DNA from: an uncultured Oscillibacter sp.
Lineage (GTDB): Bacteria > Bacillota > Clostridia > Oscillospirales > Oscillospiraceae
Assembly: GCA_947577075.1 (NCBI GenBank)
Contig: CANPTW010000001.1
Location: 1 to 64,000, forward strand
Direction: 5' to 3'
DNA: 64,000 bases
Positions 38,881 to 46,590 of the stretch are shown here, piece after piece. Within the stretch, counting starts at the first letter, position 1, and each line of letters starts with the position of its first letter. The notes under the pieces were generated by a model, which saw only the letters and a program-made list of their open reading frames with translations, searched no databases and was not told the origin of the DNA. Position numbers and translations under genes: made by a program.

Positions 38881-38899
38881 TTTAACAAAAAATGTTCAA
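38881..38899. promoter_or_regulatory. Second operator-like site TTTAAC-N7-GTTCAA
   Basis: An imperfect copy of the TTGAAC dyad between the two divergent -35 boxes. A further TTGAAC half-site lies at 38950-38955, just after the rightward -10. Together these suggest three repressor sites as in lambdoid switches. Confidence 0.55.
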
Positions 38900-38917
38900 C
38901 AAATTTCACAGGCCGGA

Positions 38918-38946
38918 TTGACAGCCGGAAAAACAGCGTGTATAAT
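38918..38946 (+). promoter_or_regulatory. Rightward repressor-maintenance promoter
   Basis: TTGACA (38918-38923), 17 bases, TATAAT (38941-38946), a full consensus promoter 30 bases before the cI-like ATG, with a TTGAAC half-site immediately downstream for autoregulation. Confidence 0.82.
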
Positions 38947-38975
38947 AAATTGAACAATCCAAAGGGGGCGCAGGA

Positions 38976-39383
38976 ATGAAAATAGGGGACCTTATTCAGA
39001 AGTACCGGGCAGAACACGATATGTCCCAGCGGCAGTTTGCTACTATGTGCGGACTCTCTAATGGGTATATCTCTATGCTGGAAAAGGGCAAGAACCCAAA
39101 GACGGGGCAACCGGTTACACCTACTCTGCCAAAGCTAAAGGCGCTTGCCGATTGTATGGGTATGAGCCTAATGGAAATCTTTGAGTTGGTTGATGATATG
39201 CCGCTCGACATGGAGGAGCTGGCAAATTATTCGGGCAACAAAATGTCCGCCCCCGCAAGCGGAGACGGACAAATCGGATCGTTGGATATGGAAATTGCGT
39301 CACTCATTCTCCAGCTTTCGCCTGAGAAGAAACGTGAGGCCGTAAACTATCTCCGCTATCTTGCAGAGAGCGCAGATAATTAA
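38976..39383 (+). CDS. cI-like phage repressor (XRE family)
   Basis: A 135-residue protein: N-terminal HTH (KIGDLIQKYRAEHDMSQRQF, TMCGLSNGYISMLEKGKNPK), a linker, and a C-terminal helix LQLSPEKKREAVNYLRYLAE. It lacks the LexA-type peptidase domain of lambda CI, so it is not self-cleaving; induction probably needs another factor. It is transcribed rightward from a consensus promoter and overlaps a convergent short ORF at its 3' end. Confidence 0.88.
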   Translation: MKIGDLIQKYRAEHDMSQRQFATMCGLSNGYISMLEKGKNPKTGQPVTPTLPKLKALADCMGMSLMEIFELVDDMPLDMEELANYSGNKMSAPASGDGQIGSLDMEIASLILQLSPEKKREAVNYLRYLAESADN

Positions 39384-39459
39384 GGGCCCGCAGTTTGTCA
39401 GCCGCCGGCACACTTGCAAGAAGTCGCAACAAGGCCCCCAGTTCTTTGCTTGATACCAT
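39304..39459 (-). CDS. Short ORF antisense to the cI 3' end
   Basis: The ATG at 39459 has AAGGAG eight bases upstream and opens 51 codons ending TGA at 39304. The peptide starts MVSSKELGALLRLLASVPAA and contains KLRALNYLRSLQDSGD, strikingly like the cI tail (KREAVNYLRYLAESAD) encoded on the other strand of the same DNA. An extended -10 promoter (TGATATAAT) sits 43 bases upstream. The overlap covers the last 80 bases of cI. It may be a regulator or interfering transcript. Confidence 0.45.
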   Translation of the reverse strand: MVSSKELGALLRLLASVPAADKLRALNYLRSLQDSGDSLRPHVSSQAKAGE

Positions 39460-39501
39460 TATCCCAGCTCCTTTCGTAAAGTAGCTGCCGGCAGCACCGT
39501 C

Positions 39502-39510
39502 ATTATATCA
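39502..39510 (-). promoter_or_regulatory. Possible extended -10 promoter for the antisense ORF
   Basis: TGATATAAT on the minus strand (TG-n-TATAAT form) without a good -35, reading into the antisense ORF and toward cI. Confidence 0.4.
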
Positions 39511-39614
39511 GACGTTGCGGAATTTCGCACAAAAAGATATTTAATCACATTCGACAGACAATGACAACGCACATTGTGCAACATAAAAATTTATGATCGA
39601 GGAGGAACCATCCA

Positions 39615-40160
39615 ATGAAAAGACTTGCGCTCGCTCTTGCTCTGTTTATTCTTCTGGCCGGGTGTTCAAGTGAACCAAGTGCCTCAAGCGAAACAACCAC
39701 AGATAAAGTAGAGAATGTAATCAGTATTGAGGATTACAAGCAACAGGTAACAGAGTTGAATGACAAGATTTTGAATGCAAGTATCCCGTTGGGGAATATG
39801 GCTCAGTGGGAGCTAAATTTCATGAAAACACTGGGAAGGTCAAGCGATGATATTGTGGATCGAGCATTCGAGTGGCTGGAAACGGAATCCGACTATACAG
39901 AAACAGGCGTAAAAGATACTTGCACCGAGATTGCCTCTTTGATGAAAGAAATTTCCGACAACACTGACACCAGTCCCGAAAGCCAGATGATTGATATTTT
40001 TAATCAGACCGTTTCTTTGTACGAAAGCTATGTGGGGCTATATGAAACTGTGACCGAGGCCCCGACTTCTGTTACTGCGTTTGCCGAAGATGTGTCTACA
40101 TACTTTCCTGCAATCCCTACAAATTCAAAGACTTTGACTGATATGCTTACAGACGAGTAA
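39615..40160 (+). CDS. Prophage lipoprotein (possible lysogenic conversion gene)
   Basis: A 181-residue protein with a lipoprotein signal (MKRLALALALFILLAGCSSE, lipobox LLAGC, lipidated Cys17), a Ser/Thr-rich stretch, then an acidic helical domain with no known motif. GGAGGAACC lies upstream. It stands between the repressor and the recombinase, where prophages often carry genes expressed in the lysogen, such as superinfection-exclusion lipoproteins. That role is inferred. Confidence 0.75.
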   Translation: MKRLALALALFILLAGCSSEPSASSETTTDKVENVISIEDYKQQVTELNDKILNASIPLGNMAQWELNFMKTLGRSSDDIVDRAFEWLETESDYTETGVKDTCTEIASLMKEISDNTDTSPESQMIDIFNQTVSLYESYVGLYETVTEAPTSVTAFAEDVSTYFPAIPTNSKTLTDMLTDE

Positions 40161-40214
40161 CTGCGTTGTTTCGGCCTTAGCCCCAATACAAAAGTACAGA
40201 AGGGAGAGAGATTT

Positions 40215-40247
40215 ATGCCGTTCTGGAAGGCAGATTCCAGAGTCTAA
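40215..40247 (+). other. Possible 10-residue leader peptide before the recombinase
   Basis: The ATG at 40215 has GGGAGAG upstream and opens MPFWKADSRV then TAA. The DNA holds a small hairpin (TCTGGAA-N6-TTCCAGA). It ends 15 bases before the recombinase ATG. It may couple or tune recombinase translation, or be chance. Confidence 0.22.
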
Positions 40248-40262
40248 ATAAGGGGGTGCCAA

Positions 40263-41942
40263 ATGTCTCCACGCAAAAAACTGTCAGAACAGCAGGGCGG
40301 ATACTCCGGCATCGCCGTCATTTATGCCCGGTACAGCTCCCATAACCAGAGGGACGTCAGCATCGAGCAGCAGGTGGAGAATTGTCGGGAGTTTGCCGAG
40401 CGAAATAATCTGCTTATCACAGAGGTCTACGCAGACCGGGCAATCACCGGGAAAACAGACCGGCGCCCCAATTTCCAGAGGATGATGCGGGACGCCGCAA
40501 AAAGCAAATTCCAGTACGTCGTTGCCTGGAAGTCAAACCGCATGGGGCGCAATATGCTGGACGCTATGATGAACGACGCCCGGCTCCGAGACATGGGTGT
40601 CCGCTGCCTCTACACCGAGGAGGATTTCGACGACACCGCCGCCGGCCGCTTTGCCCTCCGCAATATGATGAACGTCAACCAGTTCTACTCCGAGAACATG
40701 GCCGAGGATGTCATGCGGGGCATGATGGACAATGCCAAGAAGTGCATGGTCAACGGGCCCCTCCCGTATGGGTACCGGCGGGGCGATGATGGGCGGTATG
40801 AGATCGAGCCGAAAGAGGCTGAGGTAGTCCGGGAGATCTTCGAGCGGTTCTATGCGGGGGATCTGCTGGTTGACATCGGCAATGACCTCAACGGCCGGGG
40901 GATAAAGACCGGGGCCGGGAACCTCTGGAACAAAGGGAGCTTTCACAGGATACTCGTCAACGAGCGGTATATCGGGGTGTATGAGTACGCCGGGTACCGG
41001 GTGGAGGACGGAGTGCCGGCCATCGTGAGAAAGGAGTTGTTCTATGCGGTGCAAAAGAAGCTGAAAACGAAAAAGAACCCCCAGGGGCGGCACCGGGAGA
41101 ATGGCGACTATCTCCTGACGGGGAAACTGTTCTGCGGCCACTGTGGGGGCTTTATGGTGGGAATGTCGGGTACCAGCAAGACCTCGGCCAAGCACTACTA
41201 CTACGACTGCCAGACCAAGCGCAAGGAAAAGACCTGCCGCAAAAAGGCGGTGCGCCGGGACTGGATCGAGCAGAAGATAGCCGAGGCCACCAAGCAGTAC
41301 ATCATGCAGGACGAGGTTATCCAATGGCTGGTGGACGGCTACGACAACTTCCTGAAGCTCCACCGCAAGGACTCCATGCTGCTGGCGGCGGAGGAGGAGC
41401 TGGACGGGGTAAAAAAGGCGATAAAGAATGTGATGGCCGCTATCGAGCAGGGCATCATCACCCCCACCACCAAGGAGCGGCTGGTCGAGCTGGAGGACGA
41501 GCGGCGCCGCCTGGAGGCAACGGTCGCCATCGAGAGAGCCGCGCTGGTGGACATACCAAAGGACAAGATACAGTTTTGGCTTGAATCGTTCCGGGAGGGC
41601 GACGTAGAGGACAAGCGGTACCAGGCGAAATTGATCGACTCTTTCGTCCAAGCGGTTTACCTCTATGACCACGAGTTGAGGGTAGCTTTCAACTTTACAA
41701 GGAACCGGGACGGTGTTACAATACCCTTTGAAGAGGTAGATGGGCTGTGTCCTGATGGTGCCCCGGAGGGTTCGTATAAACTCCCCTATGGGTCACCAAT
41801 TCAGAAATTCCCATCACCGCTCCGTTTCCGGCTTCGCCGAAAACTGCGCTGTGATGGGAATTTCTTCGCGCCCGGCCCCGATTCGCTTCGCTGGATGCGG
41901 GGCCGAATAGGGCCGGGGGACGCGGGGCCGGTTTTCGGGTAA
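40263..41942 (+). CDS. Large serine recombinase (phage integrase)
   Basis: A 559-residue recombinase. The resolvase domain (residues 15-165) starts AVIYARYSSHNQRDVSIEQQ with the catalytic Ser in YSS and later Arg-rich AWKSNRMGRNMLDAM. The recombinase domain spans about 185-285, a zinc ribbon LFCGHCGGFMVGMSGTSKTS follows, and then a coiled coil (EELDGVKKAIKNVMAAIEQG). It integrates and, with a directionality factor, excises the phage. The last 60 residues run into a hairpin repeat and look non-native, as if the 3' end lies at the attachment junction. Confidence 0.92.
   Translation: MSPRKKLSEQQGGYSGIAVIYARYSSHNQRDVSIEQQVENCREFAERNNLLITEVYADRAITGKTDRRPNFQRMMRDAAKSKFQYVVAWKSNRMGRNMLDAMMNDARLRDMGVRCLYTEEDFDDTAAGRFALRNMMNVNQFYSENMAEDVMRGMMDNAKKCMVNGPLPYGYRRGDDGRYEIEPKEAEVVREIFERFYAGDLLVDIGNDLNGRGIKTGAGNLWNKGSFHRILVNERYIGVYEYAGYRVEDGVPAIVRKELFYAVQKKLKTKKNPQGRHRENGDYLLTGKLFCGHCGGFMVGMSGTSKTSAKHYYYDCQTKRKEKTCRKKAVRRDWIEQKIAEATKQYIMQDEVIQWLVDGYDNFLKLHRKDSMLLAAEEELDGVKKAIKNVMAAIEQGIITPTTKERLVELEDERRRLEATVAIERAALVDIPKDKIQFWLESFREGDVEDKRYQAKLIDSFVQAVYLYDHELRVAFNFTRNRDGVTIPFEEVDGLCPDGAPEGSYKLPYGSPIQKFPSPLRFRLRRKLRCDGNFFAPGPDSLRWMRGRIGPGDAGPVFG
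41804..41864. repeat. Hairpin repeat copy 1 at the recombinase 3' end
   Basis: Perfect 14-bp arms (GAAATTCCCATCAC / GTGATGGGAATTTC) enclose a 33-base core (41818-41850) that is itself partly self-complementary (CCGGCTTCGCCG). It is within the recombinase reading frame. The core recurs at 41986-42018. Confidence 0.75.
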
Positions 41943-41981
41943 ATCGATTTTGGCTGCTTCTTGCAGCTCAAAAAGCTCCCC

Positions 41982-42018
41982 TCACCGCTCTGCTTCCGGC
42001 TCCGCCGAAAACTGCGCT
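41982..42018. repeat. Hairpin repeat copy 2, downstream of the recombinase
   Basis: TCAC plus a 33-base core 30/33 identical to copy 1, flanked by different but again roughly complementary arms (CTCCCCTCA / TATGAAGGAG). The two copies bracket the recombinase stop. Possible attachment-site material or a dispersed palindromic element. Confidence 0.65.
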
Positions 42019-42102
42019 ATGAAGGAGTCCGGCCCTCCGCCTTCTTGTATGCTAACCTGCCGGTATTCCGGAACGGCCCCGAAGAAGCGCCCGGTTACAG
42101 GA

Positions 42103-43938
42103 TCACAACTCCGCCGCAGCTTTCCGATCTGCCTCCGCAAGCGCTTTTTGCCCAAGGGCCTCGTATGCATACGCACGATTTAGGTAAGCATTTTTATATT
42201 TTGTGTCCAATTGAATCGCCCTTGTAAAGTCTTTAATGGCTTTTTCGAATTCCTTAAATTCCCCATATAGAAGTCCCCTGTTGAAGTAGGCAATTTCGCA
42301 TTTTTCGCATTTAGGGTTTAACTCAATTTTCTTATCGTAATCCCTGAGGGCTTTTGGGAATTCGCCTAAATTGTGGTATAAAATTCCCCGCTCAAGGTAA
42401 GCATTTGCGTAATCAGGGGCCAGCTCTATTGCTTTATCGTAGTCCTCAAGGGCTTTTTGGCGGCTTCCTAAATTGCGGTACAAATTCCCTCGGTTGTTAT
42501 AAGCAAGTACGTACTCGGAATTTAACTCAATTGCTCTATTGTAATCTTCAAGAGCTTTTTGGGTGTCTCCTAAATGATAAAATAAATTCCCCCGGTTGAG
42601 ATAAGCGGCCGCATAGTCGGAATTCAGTTCAATTGCTTTATTGTAATCTTCAAGGGCCTTTTGATGATCCCCTAATTCCTTATACAGAATCCCCCGACTG
42701 TTATAGGCAGACGCATAACTGGGATCCATTTCAATTGCTTTTGTGTATTCTTGAATAGCATCCTGCTTACAGCCTTCTTTGCTGGCGCGACGCCCTCGGA
42801 GGAAATGATCCCGGGCGGTAAGGGATTCCTCTTTTTCCCGCCGCTCCTCTTCCTGCTGCTCGGTTACATTCATCTCGCGGAGGGCGTCCCCCATCGTTTC
42901 ATTGAGCTTGTCCCATTGCTCATGATACATTCGCATGCGGTCGTCGTGGGTCTTCTTCAGCTTTTCCTCCGTGCGGCCGGGGCGGATTGCGTCGTCGTAC
43001 AAGGTTTTCCCGATTTCCACCATCAGCGCGTCAAACCCGTCGATGGCCACGAAATAGCCCTTGCGCTTTTCCACAAACTCCTGAATATTTGCCCCGGGCA
43101 GGTCCGACGGGCTGCATTTCCCACGGTAGCACCAATACACTCCGTTGGGCATGATCGTGCTCGCCTCCTCCAAAAAGGACATCAGGCTGTGGTCTCCGCC
43201 GGCATAGCCGATCACAACGGGCGTGTAAATGGTAAAGGCATGCCGCAGCGCCGGTTCCCATTCCTCTTTCAGCTTTCGGGTGGTTTCCGGGTTGTTGAAG
43301 GGCGAGTACATCAGGCCCCGGTGCACCTTTGCCACAATGGGGCGCTGGATGTTGGCCTTCATGTAGTCCGCCAGAGATTCATGGCTGACGACGAGAGGCT
43401 TCTTATTTGTGTACAAAAACAGCGCGTCTTCCACCAGGCTGTCGAAATTTGTGGTGATCACAAGATTGTGCTGGCTGGTTTCCGTCAGCAGCTTTGCCAG
43501 CGTATGATACCCCAGGCTGGGGTCGCAGCGCTCCATAATCCGTTCCAGGTAATTGTAGCCCTGATGGGGATTCGCGTGGAAGCGCAGCCTGTAGATGTCA
43601 AAGTAAAACTCGCTGGGAATGGACCGGCCTTCCTTCTTTGCCCGGAGCCAGGCGTCCTCAATTTCGCGGAACTCGTGCTCGATCTTCTTTTCGGCGTAGA
43701 GTGCGGCGGCGGTTTTCCGGGTGTCGTCAACGTCCATGGCAGGCATGCCGCGGTCGTCCATTTTGCCCATCAGGCAGTCCATCCAGTCCATCTCCAGGGA
43801 ACTGCCGCTGGGAATGCCGGATTCCACCGACGCGCCGGAGCCCAGGATAAAGCAGAACCGTTCGCCGCCTTCTGAAACCTCCTTCATCAGATGCGACAGC
43901 TGCCTTGCGGAAATGATGCTGGACCTTGGGAATCCCAT
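42103..43938 (-). CDS. SIR2-domain/TPR protein, probable anti-phage effector
   Basis: A 611-residue protein from the ATG at 43938. The upstream in-frame start overlaps the promoter -35/-10. The N-terminal 280 residues are a SIR2-like NADase domain: ILGSGASVESGIPSGSS, NLVITTNFDSLVEDALF, IVAKVHRGLMYSPF and VVIGYAGGDHSLMSFL. Residues about 400-610 are six to seven TPR repeats (e.g. KALEDYNKAIELNSDYAAAY) that should sense a partner or phage protein. Such proteins deplete NAD on phage infection. The TPR region is AT-richer than its neighbours, suggesting transfer. Confidence 0.85.
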   Translation of the reverse strand: MGFPRSSIISARQLSHLMKEVSEGGERFCFILGSGASVESGIPSGSSLEMDWMDCLMGKMDDRGMPAMDVDDTRKTAAALYAEKKIEHEFREIEDAWLRAKKEGRSIPSEFYFDIYRLRFHANPHQGYNYLERIMERCDPSLGYHTLAKLLTETSQHNLVITTNFDSLVEDALFLYTNKKPLVVSHESLADYMKANIQRPIVAKVHRGLMYSPFNNPETTRKLKEEWEPALRHAFTIYTPVVIGYAGGDHSLMSFLEEASTIMPNGVYWCYRGKCSPSDLPGANIQEFVEKRKGYFVAIDGFDALMVEIGKTLYDDAIRPGRTEEKLKKTHDDRMRMYHEQWDKLNETMGDALREMNVTEQQEEERREKEESLTARDHFLRGRRASKEGCKQDAIQEYTKAIEMDPSYASAYNSRGILYKELGDHQKALEDYNKAIELNSDYAAAYLNRGNLFYHLGDTQKALEDYNRAIELNSEYVLAYNNRGNLYRNLGSRQKALEDYDKAIELAPDYANAYLERGILYHNLGEFPKALRDYDKKIELNPKCEKCEIAYFNRGLLYGEFKEFEKAIKDFTRAIQLDTKYKNAYLNRAYAYEALGQKALAEADRKAAAEL

Positions 43939-43963
43939 TTCAGCCACCCCCCCATTTTTCTCC

Positions 43964-43992
43964 ATTTTATCCGCGTTTTCAGCCTTTGTCAA
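43964..43992 (-). promoter_or_regulatory. Promoter of the SIR2-TPR gene
   Basis: TTGACA (43992-43987), 17 bases, TAAAAT (43969-43964), 26 bases before the ATG at 43938. A GGGGGGGTGG ribosome site lies between. It argues against the longer start codons. Confidence 0.75.
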
Positions 43993-44069
43993 CCACACGT
44001 GCCCGGACGCCCCAGGCAGCCGGAAGAGCGGCGGAGAATGGCGCGCTCTTTTTGGAACGGCTTTATCGA

Positions 44070-44103
44070 AGAAAAAGCCCTGCGGCCGATACAGCCGCAG
44101 GGC
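44070..44103 (-). terminator. Terminator at the end of the glycan operon
   Basis: 10-bp arms GCCCTGCGGC/GCCGCAGGGC (44077-44086 and 44094-44103) followed on the minus strand by TTTTTCTT. It lies just after the NeuC gene, before the SIR2 promoter, and closes the long glycan transcription unit. Confidence 0.85.
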
Positions 44104-44150
44104 GTTTCGTTTACGAAGATGAGCAAGGCATCCTCATACGCATCCTTTGC

Positions 44151-45308
44151 TCATTTGTCCAGGGGATCATGCTTCTTTAAAATCTGTTTGGAAAAGTCCG
44201 TACTTTTTATAATTTCATAGGCCTTCCTCGAACTGAATCCATCCCCGAAGATATTTTTCACACCTTTTATGGACGCCCGGTACTCCGCGCCCGCCGCCCG
44301 TTCGACCGCCTCGGAGAGGCCCCGGCGGTAATCCTCCACGACGATCACATTTTCCGTATTCCCCCGGCCCTTCTGCCGCGAGCCCACGTTCACCACGGGA
44401 ATCGGAATCGACGCGGCCTCCAGCACGCCGGCGCTGGAATTGCCGATCTGGAACAGGGCATGGCGGTACAGGTTGATAAACAGGTTCCGGTCCAGGTTCC
44501 GGTAGAAGAAAAAGTTGGGATGGTTTTGGTACAGGGCGTATTTTTCCAGGATGGCGTGGTTGTTGAAATCCGTGTTGGGATAGTTGACAATGGTTGGAAT
44601 CCCCTTCTCGGCCAGAACCCGCAGGATGGCTTCGATCTCCTCGTTTTCTCCCGCGATTTCCGCCGGAGGATGGTAGATCAGCAGGGCATAGTTCTCAAAC
44701 CCGCGCAGGCCCAGGGCCTGCAGGACCTCACCGGAGGAAAGAAGCGGCTCCTCCCGGAACTTGTCCAGGGCCACGCTGCCGATGTTATAAACCCGGCAAT
44801 CCTCTTCCCCGATGGCAAGCAGCCGGTTTTTATGCTCTTCGCAGGACACGAAATGGGCGGTGGCGATTTTGGACGCGGCGTGGCGGACCAGGTTGTCCAC
44901 ATGGCCGGAGTCCTCCTGATCCCCCGCAAAAAAGTGGAGGAAGGGGATCTGCATGTACAGGGAAACCACCGCCATGGCCATCACGTCTTCCCGGTCCCCG
45001 GCGGCAATCAGGACGTCCGGGCGGAAATTCCGGACCGCGTCCGTGAGGGATTGAATGAGGATTCCCGTGGCCTTTGCCCGGGAGCTTCTGTGGTCGGAGT
45101 GCAGAATGTCCTCGATTTCGGCCACGATGCGGTTTCCGTCCTTTTGAATGTCCCCCAGGCTGCTGCCGTAGGCGTCCGTAAGGTGCCCGCCGGTTACGAC
45201 AAGCCCAAAGTCGATTTCCGGGTCCCGGTTGAAATAGCGGTACAGATAGGACATCAGGTCATAATCCGCCCGGTTGCCGGTGATGGATAGGATTTTCAAG
45301 TAGATCAT
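44151..45308 (-). CDS. neuC: UDP/GDP-GlcNAc 2-epimerase, hydrolysing (NeuC/LegG type)
   Basis: A 385-residue GT-B-fold enzyme: LKILSITGNRADYDLMSYLY at the N-terminus, DVLIAAGDREDVMAMAV, HVDNLVRHAASKIATAHFVS and ALFQIGNSSAGVLEAASI. It converts a nucleotide-activated amino sugar to a free 2-epimerised sugar (ManNAc or its 6-deoxy-diamino form), the substrate of NeuB/LegI encoded upstream. It is the last gene before the terminator. UDP versus GDP substrate cannot be told by eye. Confidence 0.88.
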   Translation of the reverse strand: MIYLKILSITGNRADYDLMSYLYRYFNRDPEIDFGLVVTGGHLTDAYGSSLGDIQKDGNRIVAEIEDILHSDHRSSRAKATGILIQSLTDAVRNFRPDVLIAAGDREDVMAMAVVSLYMQIPFLHFFAGDQEDSGHVDNLVRHAASKIATAHFVSCEEHKNRLLAIGEEDCRVYNIGSVALDKFREEPLLSSGEVLQALGLRGFENYALLIYHPPAEIAGENEEIEAILRVLAEKGIPTIVNYPNTDFNNHAILEKYALYQNHPNFFFYRNLDRNLFINLYRHALFQIGNSSAGVLEAASIPIPVVNVGSRQKGRGNTENVIVVEDYRRGLSEAVERAAGAEYRASIKGVKNIFGDGFSSRKAYEIIKSTDFSKQILKKHDPLDK

Positions 45309-45578
45309 CTCCTTATGGCCTGTTCACATAGGATAAATACGCGGATTTTCGGGCAGGTTCCCGCCAAACGCAAGACAAACATTATCCGAGAGGACGCGCG
45401 TCCGGCTTTACGGAAACAGGGATGCAAGGGCCCCCGCCCCCATCGGGACGCCGGGCGCTTTGCTCCCGCCTGTTCGGCGGGGACACAGATTCCCCTGCGG
45501 AAGGCAGCCCGGTACGGCGGCAGGCCCGCGCCTTATCGCCGGGAGTCGCATAATCCGCGGGACGGTATAAAATGCCCT
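45309..45578. other. 270-base gap between neuB and neuC with a dispersed repeat
   Basis: No convincing gene. At 45320-45365 it holds a 46-base sequence about 70% alike to 47269-47315 (shared CTGTTCACA, GCGGATTT, CCGCC). It also holds a small CCCGCC-GGCGGG hairpin near 45466. A 66-codon minus ORF (45382-45582) is Arg/Pro/Gly-rich and looks spurious. Confidence 0.5.
45320..45365. repeat. Dispersed repeat upstream of neuC
   Basis: CTGTTCACATAGG... through CCGCC, related to 47269-47315. Both lie just upstream of minus-strand gene starts. The GTCTGTTCACA-type end resembles ends of small mobile or repeated elements, but no transposase or target duplication is seen. Confidence 0.45.
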
Positions 45579-46574
45579 TCACAGCTCAATCATCTCATCT
45601 TCCCCAAAGTCCCGCTGGGCCTCCGCGCCCAGAACCTCAAACCAGCGCATGGGGCTGACGCCGCCGCCGGGGCGCTTGGCGGTGATATTCTCCTCCGTGA
45701 ACCGCTCGCCCCGCTTGATGGCCCGGCGGGCGACAATGCTCTTCCGGGCGATCTCCCGGTTCTTTGCCTCCGAGGGGCTCATGGCCTTTTCCCCGCTGCC
45801 CAGCGCCGCCTCAATATGCCGGACCGCCGTTACCATGGCGGCCAGCTCCTCCGGCTCCAGGCTGGCCTTGTGGTCGGGGCCCTCCATGCCGCGGTCCAGG
45901 GTGAAGTGCTTTTCTATGACGGCCGCCCCCAGGGCGGCGGCGGCAATGGGGACCTCGATGCCCGGGGTGTGGTCGGAATAGCCCACGTCCACCCCGAACC
46001 GCTCCCTCATGGCCGTCATGGCCCGGAGGTTTACGTCCTCGTAAGGCGTGGGATACTCCGTGTTGCAGTGCAGCAGGGTGATCCTGGGCGCGCCGCCGGA
46101 CCGCAGGACGTCCAGAGCGGCCTGGATCTCCTCCGGGCCGCACATGCCGGTGGACAGGACCACCGGCTTTTTCGTCCGGGCGACGGCCAGCAGATAGGGA
46201 AGGTTTGTCACCTCCCCGGAGGGAATTTTCCAAAAGGGCATGCCGATGCCGTCCAGAAGGGCCACGCTCTCCAGGTCGAAGGGCGTGGACAGGAACGTGA
46301 TGCCGATTTGGCCGCAGTGGTCCTTCAGGCGGCGGTATTCCTCCGGCCGGAGGGCCAGCTTCTTCAGCATGTCCAGCTGGCTCTCCCCTCCTCCGGTGGC
46401 CGCCTTTTGATAGTCGGCCTTCTCGGCGTACCGGGAAACCAGGGCCTCCGGCCGGAAGGTCTGGTATTTCACGATATCGGCCCCCGCCGCCTTGGCCGCG
46501 TCCGCCATTTTGACGGCAAGGGCCACGTCTCCGTTGTGATTGACGCCCGCTTCCGCGATGATTTGAATCGACAT
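45579..46574 (-). CDS. neuB: Nonulosonic acid synthase (NeuB/LegI type)
   Basis: A 331-residue enzyme with an N-terminal TIM barrel (IIAEAGVNHNGDVALAVKMA, IVKYQTFRPEALVSRYAEKA, GITFLSTPFDLESVALLDGI, FWKIPSGEVTNLPYLL) and a C-terminal SAF/antifreeze-like domain (IARKSIVARRAIKRGERFTE). It condenses the 2-epimerised sugar with phosphoenolpyruvate to make a nine-carbon acid, likely legionaminic acid given LegC nearby. The YSDHT metal-site motif is present (VGYSDHTPGIEVP). Confidence 0.92.
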   Translation of the reverse strand: MSIQIIAEAGVNHNGDVALAVKMADAAKAAGADIVKYQTFRPEALVSRYAEKADYQKAATGGGESQLDMLKKLALRPEEYRRLKDHCGQIGITFLSTPFDLESVALLDGIGMPFWKIPSGEVTNLPYLLAVARTKKPVVLSTGMCGPEEIQAALDVLRSGGAPRITLLHCNTEYPTPYEDVNLRAMTAMRERFGVDVGYSDHTPGIEVPIAAAALGAAVIEKHFTLDRGMEGPDHKASLEPEELAAMVTAVRHIEAALGSGEKAMSPSEAKNREIARKSIVARRAIKRGERFTEENITAKRPGGGVSPMRWFEVLGAEAQRDFGEDEMIEL

Positions 46575-46590
46575 GGGATTCCCCCTATTC

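Noticed and set aside
39540-39600. A promoter directly upstream of the lipoprotein gene (ATGACA-N17-TAAAAA)
   Set aside because: Both boxes deviate from consensus and a GCACATTGTGC dyad overlaps the spacer; not strong enough to list as a feature.
42180-42760. Regular repeats of about 102 bases considered as a CRISPR-like or tandem DNA array
   Set aside because: They are in frame and encode the 34-residue TPR units of the SIR2-TPR protein; there are no conserved short direct repeats with unique spacers.
45382-45582. A 66-codon minus-strand ORF between neuB and neuC
   Set aside because: Arg/Pro/Gly-rich, overlaps the neuB stop, has no ribosome site or similarity, and the gap looks like repeat-derived DNA.
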